Source of the DNA: Methanolobus tindarius DSM 2278
GTDB taxonomy: Archaea > Halobacteriota > Methanosarcinia > Methanosarcinales > Methanosarcinaceae
Reading direction: 5' to 3'
NCBI RefSeq assembly: GCF_000504205.1
Contig: NZ_AZAJ01000001.1
Location: 3,012,879-3,076,878 of the forward strand
DNA length: 64,000 nucleotides
Position numbers and translations under genes: made by a program. The notes beneath the pieces are model-generated. The model saw only the letters and a program-made list of their open reading frames with translations. It was not told the origin of the DNA and did not search any database. Of this stretch, positions 8,837-16,364 are shown piece after piece; position 1 is the first letter of the stretch, and the number at the start of each line of letters is the position of its first letter.

Positions 8837-8973
8837 CCATCATCCTCCAAGAGCCTGATGAATGCAATTCTCAACACTTCAGCCTGAGAACAGCCATATT
8901 CTTTTGCTTTCTTTACGAGCTTCTCCCTGAGATAGGGAGCTAAAGTTATTGTCAGTCTGTTTGTTGGTGTCAT
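8833..8973 (-). CDS. Ribbon-helix-helix transcriptional regulator (46 aa)
   Basis: A short gene missed by length filters. It starts at ATG 8973 with GGTGA six bases upstream; an upstream in-frame ATG at 8988 would swallow that site and is less likely. The protein begins MTPTNRLTITLAPYLREKL and continues through a basic helix, a turn (GCSQAE) and a second helix (VLRIAFIRLLEDDG). This is the pattern of MetJ/Arc-type repressors: a beta strand with alternating residues, then two helices. It heads the leftward operon, its TGA overlaps the next ATG, and it faces an intergenic region with four AATT(T)GAC motifs, so autoregulation of both divergent casposon operons is a reasonable inference. Confidence 0.75.
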   Translation of the reverse strand: MTPTNRLTITLAPYLREKLVKKAKEYGCSQAEVLRIAFIRLLEDDG

Positions 8974-9014
8974 TTTGTTCACCAACATCTAATAGAAATA
9001 CTTATTACATATTC

Positions 9015-9099
9015 AAATTTGACATCGAATTTGACTACTTATTTAATGTATGCTGTCTATAATAAAAATGTAATTGACTTTAGTTAAAAGAGAATTGAC
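9015..9099. promoter_or_regulatory. Repeated AATT(T)GAC motifs in the divergent casposon promoter region
   Basis: Copies at 9015-9023 (AAATTTGAC), 9027-9035 (GAATTTGAC), 9071-9078 (TAATTGAC) and 9092-9099 (GAATTGAC). The first pair are 12 bases apart and the second pair 21 apart, all on the same strand. A near match, AAATTTGTC, follows at 9112-9120. They lie between the leftward RHH operon and the rightward wHTH-cas1 operon. They are good candidate operator sites for the ribbon-helix-helix protein, which typically binds short repeats in tandem. Confidence 0.5.
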
Positions 9100-9120
9100 T
9101 ATGATAATAGGAAATTTGTC

Positions 9121-10002
9121 ATGAATTCTACAAAAAATAGCATCGATTTCAAAACAGATATAATAAATTATCTGTCGGGTTACCGCGTTGTGAAGAAGGG
9201 AGAAATTATTAAGGAATTTCTGAGCAGATATCCACGTGGTTATAGTAAAAGAACAATTGAAAGAAGATTAAAAGACTTTGAAAAAGATGGTATTATAGAA
9301 ATAATAGATGCTAAGCAAGTCAAGAAATATGGTGTCAATGAGTCAGATCACCGTGTAAAATACATCATTCTGAAAGAACACGCTGAAATAAAAAAACATA
9401 TTGATTCAGTTTTTGAATTTTTTGATTGTGGTGATTCTGAAGATAAAATGGCTGCTTTAGCAGAAATGAAGACTTATAATGACTGTTATGTTTTAAACGC
9501 CTTACAGTTAGATATTCTTGCTAAAAATCTGACTGAAAACGACATTGAGTTATCATCTCAAATATTCTTGACGATTTTTAATCATATTTTTTATAAAAAG
9601 ATACAACCAAGCGACACCAATGCATTTATAAAAAAGTTGAGATTAATCTTGAAAAGCATACCATCTCAACCTCACACTGCTCTTAGAAAAAATATTATTC
9701 TTTTGCTTAGCATGTACAACGATAAAACTGTAGTTGAACAACTTATTAAAGATGCTACTTCAATGGATAATATCTCAGATGTAAAAGAAATATATGATAT
9801 AGTATACGCGGCAAGAATAATTGAAGAATCAAGGACTGAGCTTTTTAATCTTGAAAGAGAGTTAAAGAAAAAGGGAAAGGAAAAGAATGCCGAAATTATC
9901 TCTCAAATAAGACAGCAGGCAAAAAGAAATATTATCTCTTTAAACGTTAGTAAAGAAGTTCTGTTTAACTGGGTCGAACTTAAAAATGGTGATTTTAAAT
10001 GA
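9121..10002 (+). CDS. Winged-helix protein translationally coupled to cas1
   Basis: 293 residues. The N-terminal 75 residues fit a winged helix: a helix, then VVKKGEIIKEFLSRYPRGYSK, then a recognition helix (RTIERRLKDFEKDGII) and a wing with KKYGVNESDHRVKY. The rest is a run of helices resembling short repeat pairs (residues 95-270), with no enzyme motif. The last four bases ATGA contain the cas1 start codon at 9999, so translation is coupled and the product probably works with the casposase, for example in end recognition or regulation. The exact role is unknown. Confidence 0.72.
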   Translation: MNSTKNSIDFKTDIINYLSGYRVVKKGEIIKEFLSRYPRGYSKRTIERRLKDFEKDGIIEIIDAKQVKKYGVNESDHRVKYIILKEHAEIKKHIDSVFEFFDCGDSEDKMAALAEMKTYNDCYVLNALQLDILAKNLTENDIELSSQIFLTIFNHIFYKKIQPSDTNAFIKKLRLILKSIPSQPHTALRKNIILLLSMYNDKTVVEQLIKDATSMDNISDVKEIYDIVYAARIIEESRTELFNLERELKKKGKEKNAEIISQIRQQAKRNIISLNVSKEVLFNWVELKNGDFK

Positions 10003-11213
10003 AATTCTTGCTGCTAAACGGTCATGGCATAGATGTGCGTGTCAGTGGGGCTAAACTTCATGTTAAGGATGGAAGATATTCGACCACTGAAGACCCTGAA
10101 GAATATGTGTTCTCTCCAAAGAGAATGGACATTGATAGTGTTATTATCTATGGAAGAAAAGGAAACCTTACACTAGATGCTATAAGATGGTTGATAAAAC
10201 ACAATGTACAGATTTCAATACTCAACTGGGATGGGAAGTTACTAACTACAATGCTCCCTCCAGAGAGTACGAATGTCAAGACAAGATTTGCTCAGTATCA
10301 CGCTTTTGAAGATGAGAAAGCAAGGATAAAAATAGCAAAGAATTTCATCGAGGCTAAGTTCGATAAAACTCAAGTAGTACTTGATTATCTCAAACAACGA
10401 TATCCTGAAATTGAATATGATTTCTCACCAGATTTGAAGAAGTTAGATTCTGCTAAGAAGATTAATGATATTCTAGGCGTTGAGGGTGGTGTTGCTTACA
10501 AGTACTGGAATGAGTTCTCAAAGGTTATTCCTGAGAAATACGATTACGAATCAAGGGTTGACCAGAGCCGAAGGGCAACCGGGGCAGGGGACATGGTAAA
10601 CACCATGCTTAACTACGGCTACGCTTTGTTGGAGGCAGAATGCCTCCGCACCATCAATGCAGTTGGGCTAGATTCCCATGTGGGTTTTTTGCATGAAATG
10701 AACACTGGAAAGAATAGTCTGGCTTACGACCTGCAAGAACCTTTCAGGTTCTTAGTGGATTTTGCAGTTATCAGCCTGATAGAGTCAGAAAGGATGGAAA
10801 ACAAGGATTTCATCAGGACAGAGAATTACTCATTGAGGCTTAGACCCAGTGGAGCTAAGAAGCTGACTGAAGAAGTAAATCTGTGGTTTAACAAAAGAAT
10901 TAGCTACAAAGGAAACATGACGATGTGGAGTTATGTCATGTTCCTGAAGACTAGGGAATTAGCTCAATATTTAACTGACAAAAGAAAGGACATTGATTTC
11001 GTTGTCCCTCAGTATGAGACAAAGCGACAGGACACAAGCGACATACGAAAAAAGATTCTAAGCATTTCTTATTCTGATTGGAAAAAGCTAGGTTTCTCTA
11101 AGGGTACTTTGCATTATATGAAGAAAAATGCGAATGCAGACAAGCCTTTTACGCTTAATACTCATAACAAAGAACGCTTGGATAAGTGGGAGAAACTTGT
11201 TGCTAATGGTTGA
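9999..11213 (+). CDS. cas1: Casposase (Cas1-family integrase)
   Basis: 404 residues, longer than CRISPR Cas1 because of a C-terminal DNA-binding extension. The N-terminal beta domain includes VIIYGRKGNLTLDAIRWL (about 46-63). The catalytic helical domain has Glu in LLEAECLR (about 211), His in GFLHEMNTGK (about 231) and the acidic site in YDLQEPFR (about 246), the conserved Cas1 metal site. Residues from about 350 contain SYSDWKKLGFSKGTLHYMK, a helix-turn-helix typical of casposases. The enzyme joins the element's 3' ends to target DNA and makes a short duplication, which is visible here. No cas2 or CRISPR repeat is nearby. A broken, closely similar copy is at 25446-25949. Confidence 0.95.
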   Translation: MKFLLLNGHGIDVRVSGAKLHVKDGRYSTTEDPEEYVFSPKRMDIDSVIIYGRKGNLTLDAIRWLIKHNVQISILNWDGKLLTTMLPPESTNVKTRFAQYHAFEDEKARIKIAKNFIEAKFDKTQVVLDYLKQRYPEIEYDFSPDLKKLDSAKKINDILGVEGGVAYKYWNEFSKVIPEKYDYESRVDQSRRATGAGDMVNTMLNYGYALLEAECLRTINAVGLDSHVGFLHEMNTGKNSLAYDLQEPFRFLVDFAVISLIESERMENKDFIRTENYSLRLRPSGAKKLTEEVNLWFNKRISYKGNMTMWSYVMFLKTRELAQYLTDKRKDIDFVVPQYETKRQDTSDIRKKILSISYSDWKKLGFSKGTLHYMKKNANADKPFTLNTHNKERLDKWEKLVANG

Positions 11214-11235
11214 TTTTATTATCTTTTAGCTGTCC

Positions 11236-11313
11236 TTTTTGTCGTTTTCTACAGGAAATGAGGAGACAAATGTGAACGACAGACAAGAGATAACAACGGA
11301 CAAAACGACAGAC
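11236..11313. repeat. Short AAAACGAC / AACGACAGAC repeats behind cas1
   Basis: In the 228-base gap between cas1 and the KAP gene, AACGACAGAC occurs at 11275-11284 and 11304-11313, and the inverse GTCGTTTT lies at about 11241-11248. This patch is richer in G and C than the AT-rich flanks. The meaning is unknown; it could be a regulatory or terminal-protein site, or chance. After 11313 the gap is AT-rich, with TATA-like sequence before the gene at 11442. Confidence 0.35.
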
Positions 11314-11441
11314 TCCGAAAAGACACGTACATTTTATCTCTTTGTATAATTTAATATATGACTTTTACCATTATATTATTATAATTAAATTCATAAAGTT
11401 AATGTTTGATATAATATTTTTTATGGAAGCGGTGTTCGTAA

Positions 11442-13628
11442 ATGTATAAAATATACGGAGATTCCCCAAAAGAAAATGCTAGTCATTTCAATTTTGATAT
11501 TTATGCAGATTCGTTATTAAAAATCATTCTCAACAACGAAAATAAGACTCCTTTTACAATAGCGATTAATGGGAAGTGGGGGACTGGAAAAACAACTCTG
11601 ATGAAAACATTAAAAAAACAGTTGGATACTTCTACACCTACTGAACAAACAAGAAAAGTTAAAACCGTATGGTTCGATGCTTGGAAATATTCAGAATGTG
11701 ACTCAATGTTATCAGCCTTAATGCGCGAAGTTTTTGAGGAAATGAGGAGACAGGACAAGCTAAGTAAACTAAAATCTAAGTCTTGGTTTGGTCTACGGAA
11801 AGTAAATACTCCAAAGGTAATGACAGATATTACAAAAATGTTGAGTGCAGGCAAACTAGAACCAGAATTTGAAAAATGGGTTGGGAAAAAAGCATATGAA
11901 GAAAAACTTTCCTTTTATGATATTTTTCAGGATGGTATGAAGGAAATCCTTCAAAATTTTGTTCTCGAAAAGACTGATGATAAATACTCGGATGAAAAAG
12001 GAATTCTCGTAATTTTTATTGATGATTTAGACAGATGCTCTCCAAAAAATATTGCATCTATTTTAGAATCTATCAATTTATTTTTGGATCAAGAAGGATG
12101 TTTTTTCATAATAGGAACTGATATCTCCATAATCGCAAACGCAATTGAAGCGAAATATAAAAATATTGACGACTTTTCAGGCATTGAATATATAAAGAAA
12201 ATAATTCAGTTAAAATTTGATCTTCCACTTCTTAAAGAGAATGATATTGAGTATTTCATGCAAAATGAATTGAAAGTTGATTCTAAATTAGATGATTATT
12301 CAGACATAATTGTCAAAGGTCTAAAAAAGAATCAAAGAGAGATCATAAGATTTTTAAACACAATAAACTTAATGAGGATTCTTGGTGCATCTCTTGAAAG
12401 TAAAGACACGTCTCCTGAAGATAAATTTGCATATAATGATGAACTTTTAATAAAATGGAATATTCTAAATTTCTCTTCACCTGATTTTATAGATGATATC
12501 AAAATAAAAAATGACGTTCTTTTTGAAATTCAAGCCATTGCTAGAATAAATGATAAAAAAAGAGATGAACGGATTCAAAGTTTGAAAAAAGATGGTAAAG
12601 AAAAATATTATTCGTACTGTCAAAATGAGAAGATTATCGATGTTTTGTCAAGTGGAAAAGACGAATTTAATGCTAGTAACATTGAAACTTACTTGTTCCT
12701 AAGTAGTATTACTCCAAAAGACATAGACGAGGAACTTCACAAAAAAGCAGAGGCAAAGATCTCACTAGCCGAAAAGGTGAGTTCTATATATGCTGTAGCA
12801 CCAGGTACTGTTTACGAGGGAGACACAACATATACTGGTACAGACCTTCATGATATAATCGGTTTAGATGATGAAAAGTACATCGAAATAAACGCAACTA
12901 ACTTTACTGGTTTCATTTCACAGGAAAAACTCAAGATTTATGGTGGGTCTTTTGTCGATGATAGAACTATTAAGAAGGGAGGACTTGTATACGAAACCCA
13001 AATTGAACAGATGGATTTTCAATCTGATGCATGGAAGGACACCTATAGCATTATGGAATTATTTGGGTATGTGTATGTTCCATTAAAGAATAATACGCCA
13101 AACAAGTTAACAAAGCTACTCATTAACAGTGGTGACAAGTACACTCTGAGACTTGGTTCTGCACTCGAGCTCGCTGATGGGTATGAACTCACTGCAAAGC
13201 AGATTAATGTAACTGGTGACAGAGTGTGGATGGAATTATCAAAGAACGGTGAATTCATAGAAGATAAAGTAATCCATGTTGACGAGAAAACAGATGGAAC
13301 ATGGATATATGATACCGATATTGCAGATGAGGTTAATGTTGAAGTTTTCAGAGTGAATGTAACTAATTTATTCCAAGGACAGGAAGATAGCCTTGTTGTA
13401 GTCGAAGGCATCTGGCTAATTGATTACGAGAATGTCCTTGAGATTGACATCGGTGATGAATTTGGTGTCTTGAAAGTTGACCGTATTGCTGATAGTTCAA
13501 TCATTATGGTAAATGAAGAGTCAATACTTTTAATAAGAAATTCAATACAAGAAATCGCAGAAGGCATGAAATTCAAAGTTGCTGATTCAGATGATCTTAC
13601 GTTCAACCTGATTAGAGTGTATGAATAA
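11442..13628 (+). CDS. KAP-family P-loop NTPase (casposon cargo)
   Basis: 728 residues. The Walker A motif GKWGTGKTT lies near residues 44-52 and the Walker B VIFIDDLDRCSP near 186-197; the IDDLDRC form is the hallmark of the KAP branch of STAND-like NTPases. FDAWKYSE (about 75) is another KAP signature. The usual transmembrane insertion is not obvious. The C-terminal 270 residues are beta-rich and acidic and look like a separate sensing or binding domain. KAP NTPases are frequent in anti-phage defence loci and mobile elements. GGTG lies upstream of the ATG at 11442. Its own promoter is likely because 228 bases separate it from cas1. Confidence 0.85.
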   Translation: MYKIYGDSPKENASHFNFDIYADSLLKIILNNENKTPFTIAINGKWGTGKTTLMKTLKKQLDTSTPTEQTRKVKTVWFDAWKYSECDSMLSALMREVFEEMRRQDKLSKLKSKSWFGLRKVNTPKVMTDITKMLSAGKLEPEFEKWVGKKAYEEKLSFYDIFQDGMKEILQNFVLEKTDDKYSDEKGILVIFIDDLDRCSPKNIASILESINLFLDQEGCFFIIGTDISIIANAIEAKYKNIDDFSGIEYIKKIIQLKFDLPLLKENDIEYFMQNELKVDSKLDDYSDIIVKGLKKNQREIIRFLNTINLMRILGASLESKDTSPEDKFAYNDELLIKWNILNFSSPDFIDDIKIKNDVLFEIQAIARINDKKRDERIQSLKKDGKEKYYSYCQNEKIIDVLSSGKDEFNASNIETYLFLSSITPKDIDEELHKKAEAKISLAEKVSSIYAVAPGTVYEGDTTYTGTDLHDIIGLDDEKYIEINATNFTGFISQEKLKIYGGSFVDDRTIKKGGLVYETQIEQMDFQSDAWKDTYSIMELFGYVYVPLKNNTPNKLTKLLINSGDKYTLRLGSALELADGYELTAKQINVTGDRVWMELSKNGEFIEDKVIHVDEKTDGTWIYDTDIADEVNVEVFRVNVTNLFQGQEDSLVVVEGIWLIDYENVLEIDIGDEFGVLKVDRIADSSIIMVNEESILLIRNSIQEIAEGMKFKVADSDDLTFNLIRVYE

Positions 13629-13647
13629 TCTCTAAATTAATTGAAGC

Positions 13648-13818
13648 CGGATTGTTCAGCAGATACTCACATTGCCTCAAAAGGTAGCTGAGGAATTAGG
13701 AGTTGATAGGAAAACCTTCAAGACAACAAAGAAAGCCATAGGTGAGGCTTTAAGAAAGGGTGAAAAGGTTAATTTATTTACTCCTGTAAGAAAAAGGTTA
13801 GTAGAATATCTCATTTGA
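13648..13818 (+). pseudogene. polB: polB 3'-end fragment, inverted relative to polB
   Basis: The reading frame codes for about 56 residues that match the last 57 of the casposon PolB: IVQQILTLPQKVAEELGVDR, then a segment ending VRKRLVEYLI and TGA at 13816-13818. It has no start codon or upstream polymerase, so it is a remnant. Because it is on the + strand and polB is on the - strand, the two make a long imperfect inverted repeat (5170-5340 against 13648-13818). It starts 19 bases after the KAP gene and probably derives from an earlier casposon. Confidence 0.85.
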
Positions 13819-13836
13819 ATATTCTACATTTTAACT

Positions 13837-15531
13837 TCAAGTAAACCACAATTCATCAAAATATATTTCCTTACCTACAAGTATACTTTTTATTTCCTCA
13901 ATATTTATCCTTGAAATATCTTTTTTGATAACTAAAGCTAGTACGCTTTGAGAAAAATAATCCTCATTTTCATTTGCAGCAATTATACTCTTTTTTAATA
14001 ACGGGTAGATTTCTTCTATAAATTTATCATTTAATTCATTTGAGTACAATATTAAATTGTAGCATGCTGATAATGTCACTAAAGGATTTTTTTCATAATT
14101 CGAAACTAAACAGTCCAAATAAACCGGTGCATCCCCTATAGTTTGAGAATTTAATCCTCCATGATGGCTTATCTTTTCAATAAGGTTTGCAAGACCATGT
14201 CTAAATTCTTCATCTGATTTTTTATCTTCTGCAATTTTACTTAATTGCTCTTCGAATTCACTTAATAATTCAGGGACATATCCTAGGTATAGAAGCATGT
14301 CATCGAAAGTAGATGAATAGTTCTTCCCCGTTTCTAATTCGCGCAATGCATCATTAAACCAATCATCATAATATTCTTTGATTAATATTGAAGTGTTCAG
14401 TTCAAAAGGAATACGTTCAATGTCCCAGCAAACTTGAGATAAAAGCTTTTTAAACAAAATCGAATAATCTTCGTTTTCTTCTTCAAGACCCAAATCTTTG
14501 TTCATTTTTTGTATACTTTTGGGAGAATGGCCATGAGCTGCTGATGAATTTCTAAACTTATTTAATAATTTTAAGTTAGATGTTTTCTCAGTAATCTCAT
14601 TCATTTTTTTTTCGAAAAATTTCTGATTTTCAAAATCTTCCTCATTAGTATCCCATTTATATAAGTTCTCAAATTCTGTTTTTATTAGTTTGTGAAAATC
14701 ATCTCTACTATTGTTATAATTCTCAATATCCACAACTTTTTGTCCATAGTATTGTTCGTGAATATTATCAACTAATAGAAAACGCTTTAAAAGTTCTAAG
14801 CCTCTTAATGGGCGAATGAAAGAATCATAGTGTTTAGAAGCTTTATCGTTTAATCCGTCTGGTTTTACAGAAATTAATGTTAACGTAGAAGAAGGGTATT
14901 TTACATTTTCATCCAACCGATTAAGCAATTTACTCAACAATTTAGTATTTACTGAATCAATTACTAAACAGTTTAATGTAACAACTTTCATTTCAAATTC
15001 TTCAGCTGAAGTGGATTCGTTCATCACTTTTTTCAAAAAACGCAAATGGTAGTCTGCGTGTTCTAAATCAAAAAGATTATCATTAAATAAGTCTGTGTTA
15101 AAATGACTAGCTTCAGGATAGTAAAGTTTAATTTTGTTTTTCATCTGAGAATTGACCATTTCCATAGAACGAACTAAACGATTGATGGTAAATCTGAAAT
15201 CAGTATAGTGATCAGTTAAATCAACTTCACTTGGAAGAATATTATATAATTTCCAATGTTCTAATTCTTCATCAGGAAGCCCTTCACCTAAATCACCCAA
15301 ATTAACAACTATTATTCCATTAGCAACCCTATAGCAACCTCTAAAAGTTCCCCATTCATAACCAAATTGTACTGTGCCATTATCTCCTATTTGATAATTT
15401 CTATCCCCTTCGTATTTTTTTAAAACATCATCTCTAAAGTATACAGAAGCCATAAAACAATCATTTTCATGACTTGCTGCTTTTTTTGCGGATTTTAACC
15501 CTTCATCAGTCTCAAATAGAACGTCATCCAT
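13837..15531 (-). CDS. Large unknown protein with HEPN-like R-x5-H motif (casposon cargo)
   Basis: 564 residues, not recognised as a whole. The N-terminal 80 residues are beta-rich (VYFRDDVLKKYEGD, then GYEWGTFRGCYRVANGIIVVNLG). The rest is helical. Near residues 326-332 the sequence FRNSSAAHGH fits R-x5-H, within the R-x4-6-H pattern of HEPN ribonucleases, and lies in a helical context as expected. HEPN proteins often act in abortive infection or toxin modules, but a short motif is weak evidence. The gene lies alone between the polB fragment and the right end of the casposon, and is divergent from region 3. Codon use is strongly AT-biased, as in 2705-3778. Confidence 0.7.
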   Translation of the reverse strand: MDDVLFETDEGLKSAKKAASHENDCFMASVYFRDDVLKKYEGDRNYQIGDNGTVQFGYEWGTFRGCYRVANGIIVVNLGDLGEGLPDEELEHWKLYNILPSEVDLTDHYTDFRFTINRLVRSMEMVNSQMKNKIKLYYPEASHFNTDLFNDNLFDLEHADYHLRFLKKVMNESTSAEEFEMKVVTLNCLVIDSVNTKLLSKLLNRLDENVKYPSSTLTLISVKPDGLNDKASKHYDSFIRPLRGLELLKRFLLVDNIHEQYYGQKVVDIENYNNSRDDFHKLIKTEFENLYKWDTNEEDFENQKFFEKKMNEITEKTSNLKLLNKFRNSSAAHGHSPKSIQKMNKDLGLEEENEDYSILFKKLLSQVCWDIERIPFELNTSILIKEYYDDWFNDALRELETGKNYSSTFDDMLLYLGYVPELLSEFEEQLSKIAEDKKSDEEFRHGLANLIEKISHHGGLNSQTIGDAPVYLDCLVSNYEKNPLVTLSACYNLILYSNELNDKFIEEIYPLLKKSIIAANENEDYFSQSVLALVIKKDISRINIEEIKSILVGKEIYFDELWFT

Positions 15532-15692
15532 AAAAATACACCTAATATAAATGTAAATAGTGCTTTATTAAGAATTAGATACTTATAATATTTATTATTA
15601 ATACGACTGACATTATAAACATAAGTCAAGATGAAATTGTTTTTTAAAAATGGATTTTTAAGGTTTCAATAATCAAAAATAAATGCATAAAA

Positions 15693-15730
15693 TTAAAAGA
15701 GTGGCATTTTTGGATATTACCTATTACCCC
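15693..15730 (-). repeat. Casposon right terminal inverted repeat
   Basis: Reverse complement begins GGGGTAATAGGTAA and matches the left repeat at 32 of 38 positions. It ends in CCCC at 15727-15730, directly against the right target duplication. The rest of the 15532-15853 gap holds this repeat, the duplication, a second left-end repeat and AT-rich sequence; no gene is seen there. Confidence 0.85.
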
Positions 15731-15742
15731 GCATATTTTTAT
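15731..15742 (+). repeat. Target-site duplication, right copy
   Basis: GCATATTTTTAT, identical to 2522-2533 at the 3' end of tRNA-Leu. Confidence 0.85.
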
Positions 15743-15766
15743 GGGGATATATATAACGTCTAAAAA
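15743..15766 (+). repeat. Second left-end casposon repeat, degenerate
   Basis: Begins GGGGATATATATAACG and, in its first 19 bases, differs from the intact left repeat (2534 on) at only four positions; similarity then fades in A-rich sequence. It sits directly behind GCATATTTTTAT, so this place has the same order (target, then left end) as 2522-2571. It is best read as the left end of an older element that occupied the same site. No matching right end was found near 25.2-26.1 kb. Confidence 0.7.
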
Positions 15767-15853
15767 AGTGTACGCTTTTGTCTAACACTTTTAATTTTAA
15801 GTACTTGTTTAATTGACAACGTTTATTATATGTGAAGTGTTAAAATATTTGTA

Positions 15854-16333
15854 ATGAGCCAGAGAAACAAAGGTTTAGAACCAATAATTAATGACAACAC
15901 AGAAATATTGATTCTCGGAACTTTTCCTGGTGAAAAATCAAGGGATAAAAATCAATATTATTATGATTCTCGAAATCAATTCTGGAATATAATGTGTGAT
16001 GTGCTTAATACCAGCTTTTTGAATTTAGAATATAGTAACAGAATTCATATTCTACAGGAATGCAAAATAGGATTATGGGATATTATAGAATCTTGTGAAA
16101 TAGAAGGTAGTTTAGACAAAAACATCAAAAACCCAGAGTATAATGATTTTTCTCATTTAACTCAGATAAAGAAAATAATCTGTAATGGAAAAGCAACAGA
16201 AAATAAATACAAAGAACATTGCAAAATCCTATATAATGTAGAGGTTTTAAGGGTTCCATCTTCAAGTTCTGCAAATAATGGTTCAATTGGTCGTTCTGAA
16301 CAATGGAAAAATTCAATAAATAGTCAAGTTTAA
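15854..16333 (+). CDS. Uracil/hypoxanthine-DNA glycosylase-like protein (UDG superfamily)
   Basis: 159 residues. The N-terminal active-site motif is ILILGTFPGEKS (about residues 18-29), followed by YYYDSRNQFWNIM. The C-terminal motif is VPSSSSANNGSIG, the counterpart of LPSTSPAN in the family-6 (hypoxanthine) and related glycosylases. Family-6 members remove hypoxanthine (deaminated adenine) from DNA; this role is inferred from motif spacing. It is transcribed towards and convergent with hsdR, with 31 bases between them. It lies just inside the older element left end and shares its low GC content. Confidence 0.8.
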   Translation: MSQRNKGLEPIINDNTEILILGTFPGEKSRDKNQYYYDSRNQFWNIMCDVLNTSFLNLEYSNRIHILQECKIGLWDIIESCEIEGSLDKNIKNPEYNDFSHLTQIKKIICNGKATENKYKEHCKILYNVEVLRVPSSSSANNGSIGRSEQWKNSINSQV

Positions 16334-16364
16334 AAATTCAGGTGACTTTTATTTTAAAAGTCAC

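Larger units (their letters stand above)
2534..15730. mobile_element. Casposon (family-2-like) integrated at tRNA-Leu
   Basis: About 13.2 kb bounded by 38-bp inverted repeats and a 12-bp direct target duplication at the 3' end of tRNA-Leu. Casposons are DNA transposons that use a Cas1 homologue as the integrase and usually carry a DNA polymerase and HNH nuclease. All three are present: cas1 at 9999-11213, polB at 5167-7857 and HNH at 7850-8182. There is no tyrosine or serine recombinase, no CRISPR array and no cas2. Related casposons in Methanosarcina and Methanolobus are known from the literature to use tRNA-Leu. Genes are arranged outwards from the 8989-9120 intergenic region: replication and regulatory genes leftwards, the wHTH-cas1-KAP genes rightwards. 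The intact ends and open frames suggest it could still be mobile. Confidence 0.92.

Noticed and set aside
9999-11213. Reading cas1 as part of a CRISPR-Cas system
   Set aside because: No cas2, no effector genes and no repeat-spacer array anywhere in the window; inverted ends, polB and the helix-turn-helix extension fit a casposon.
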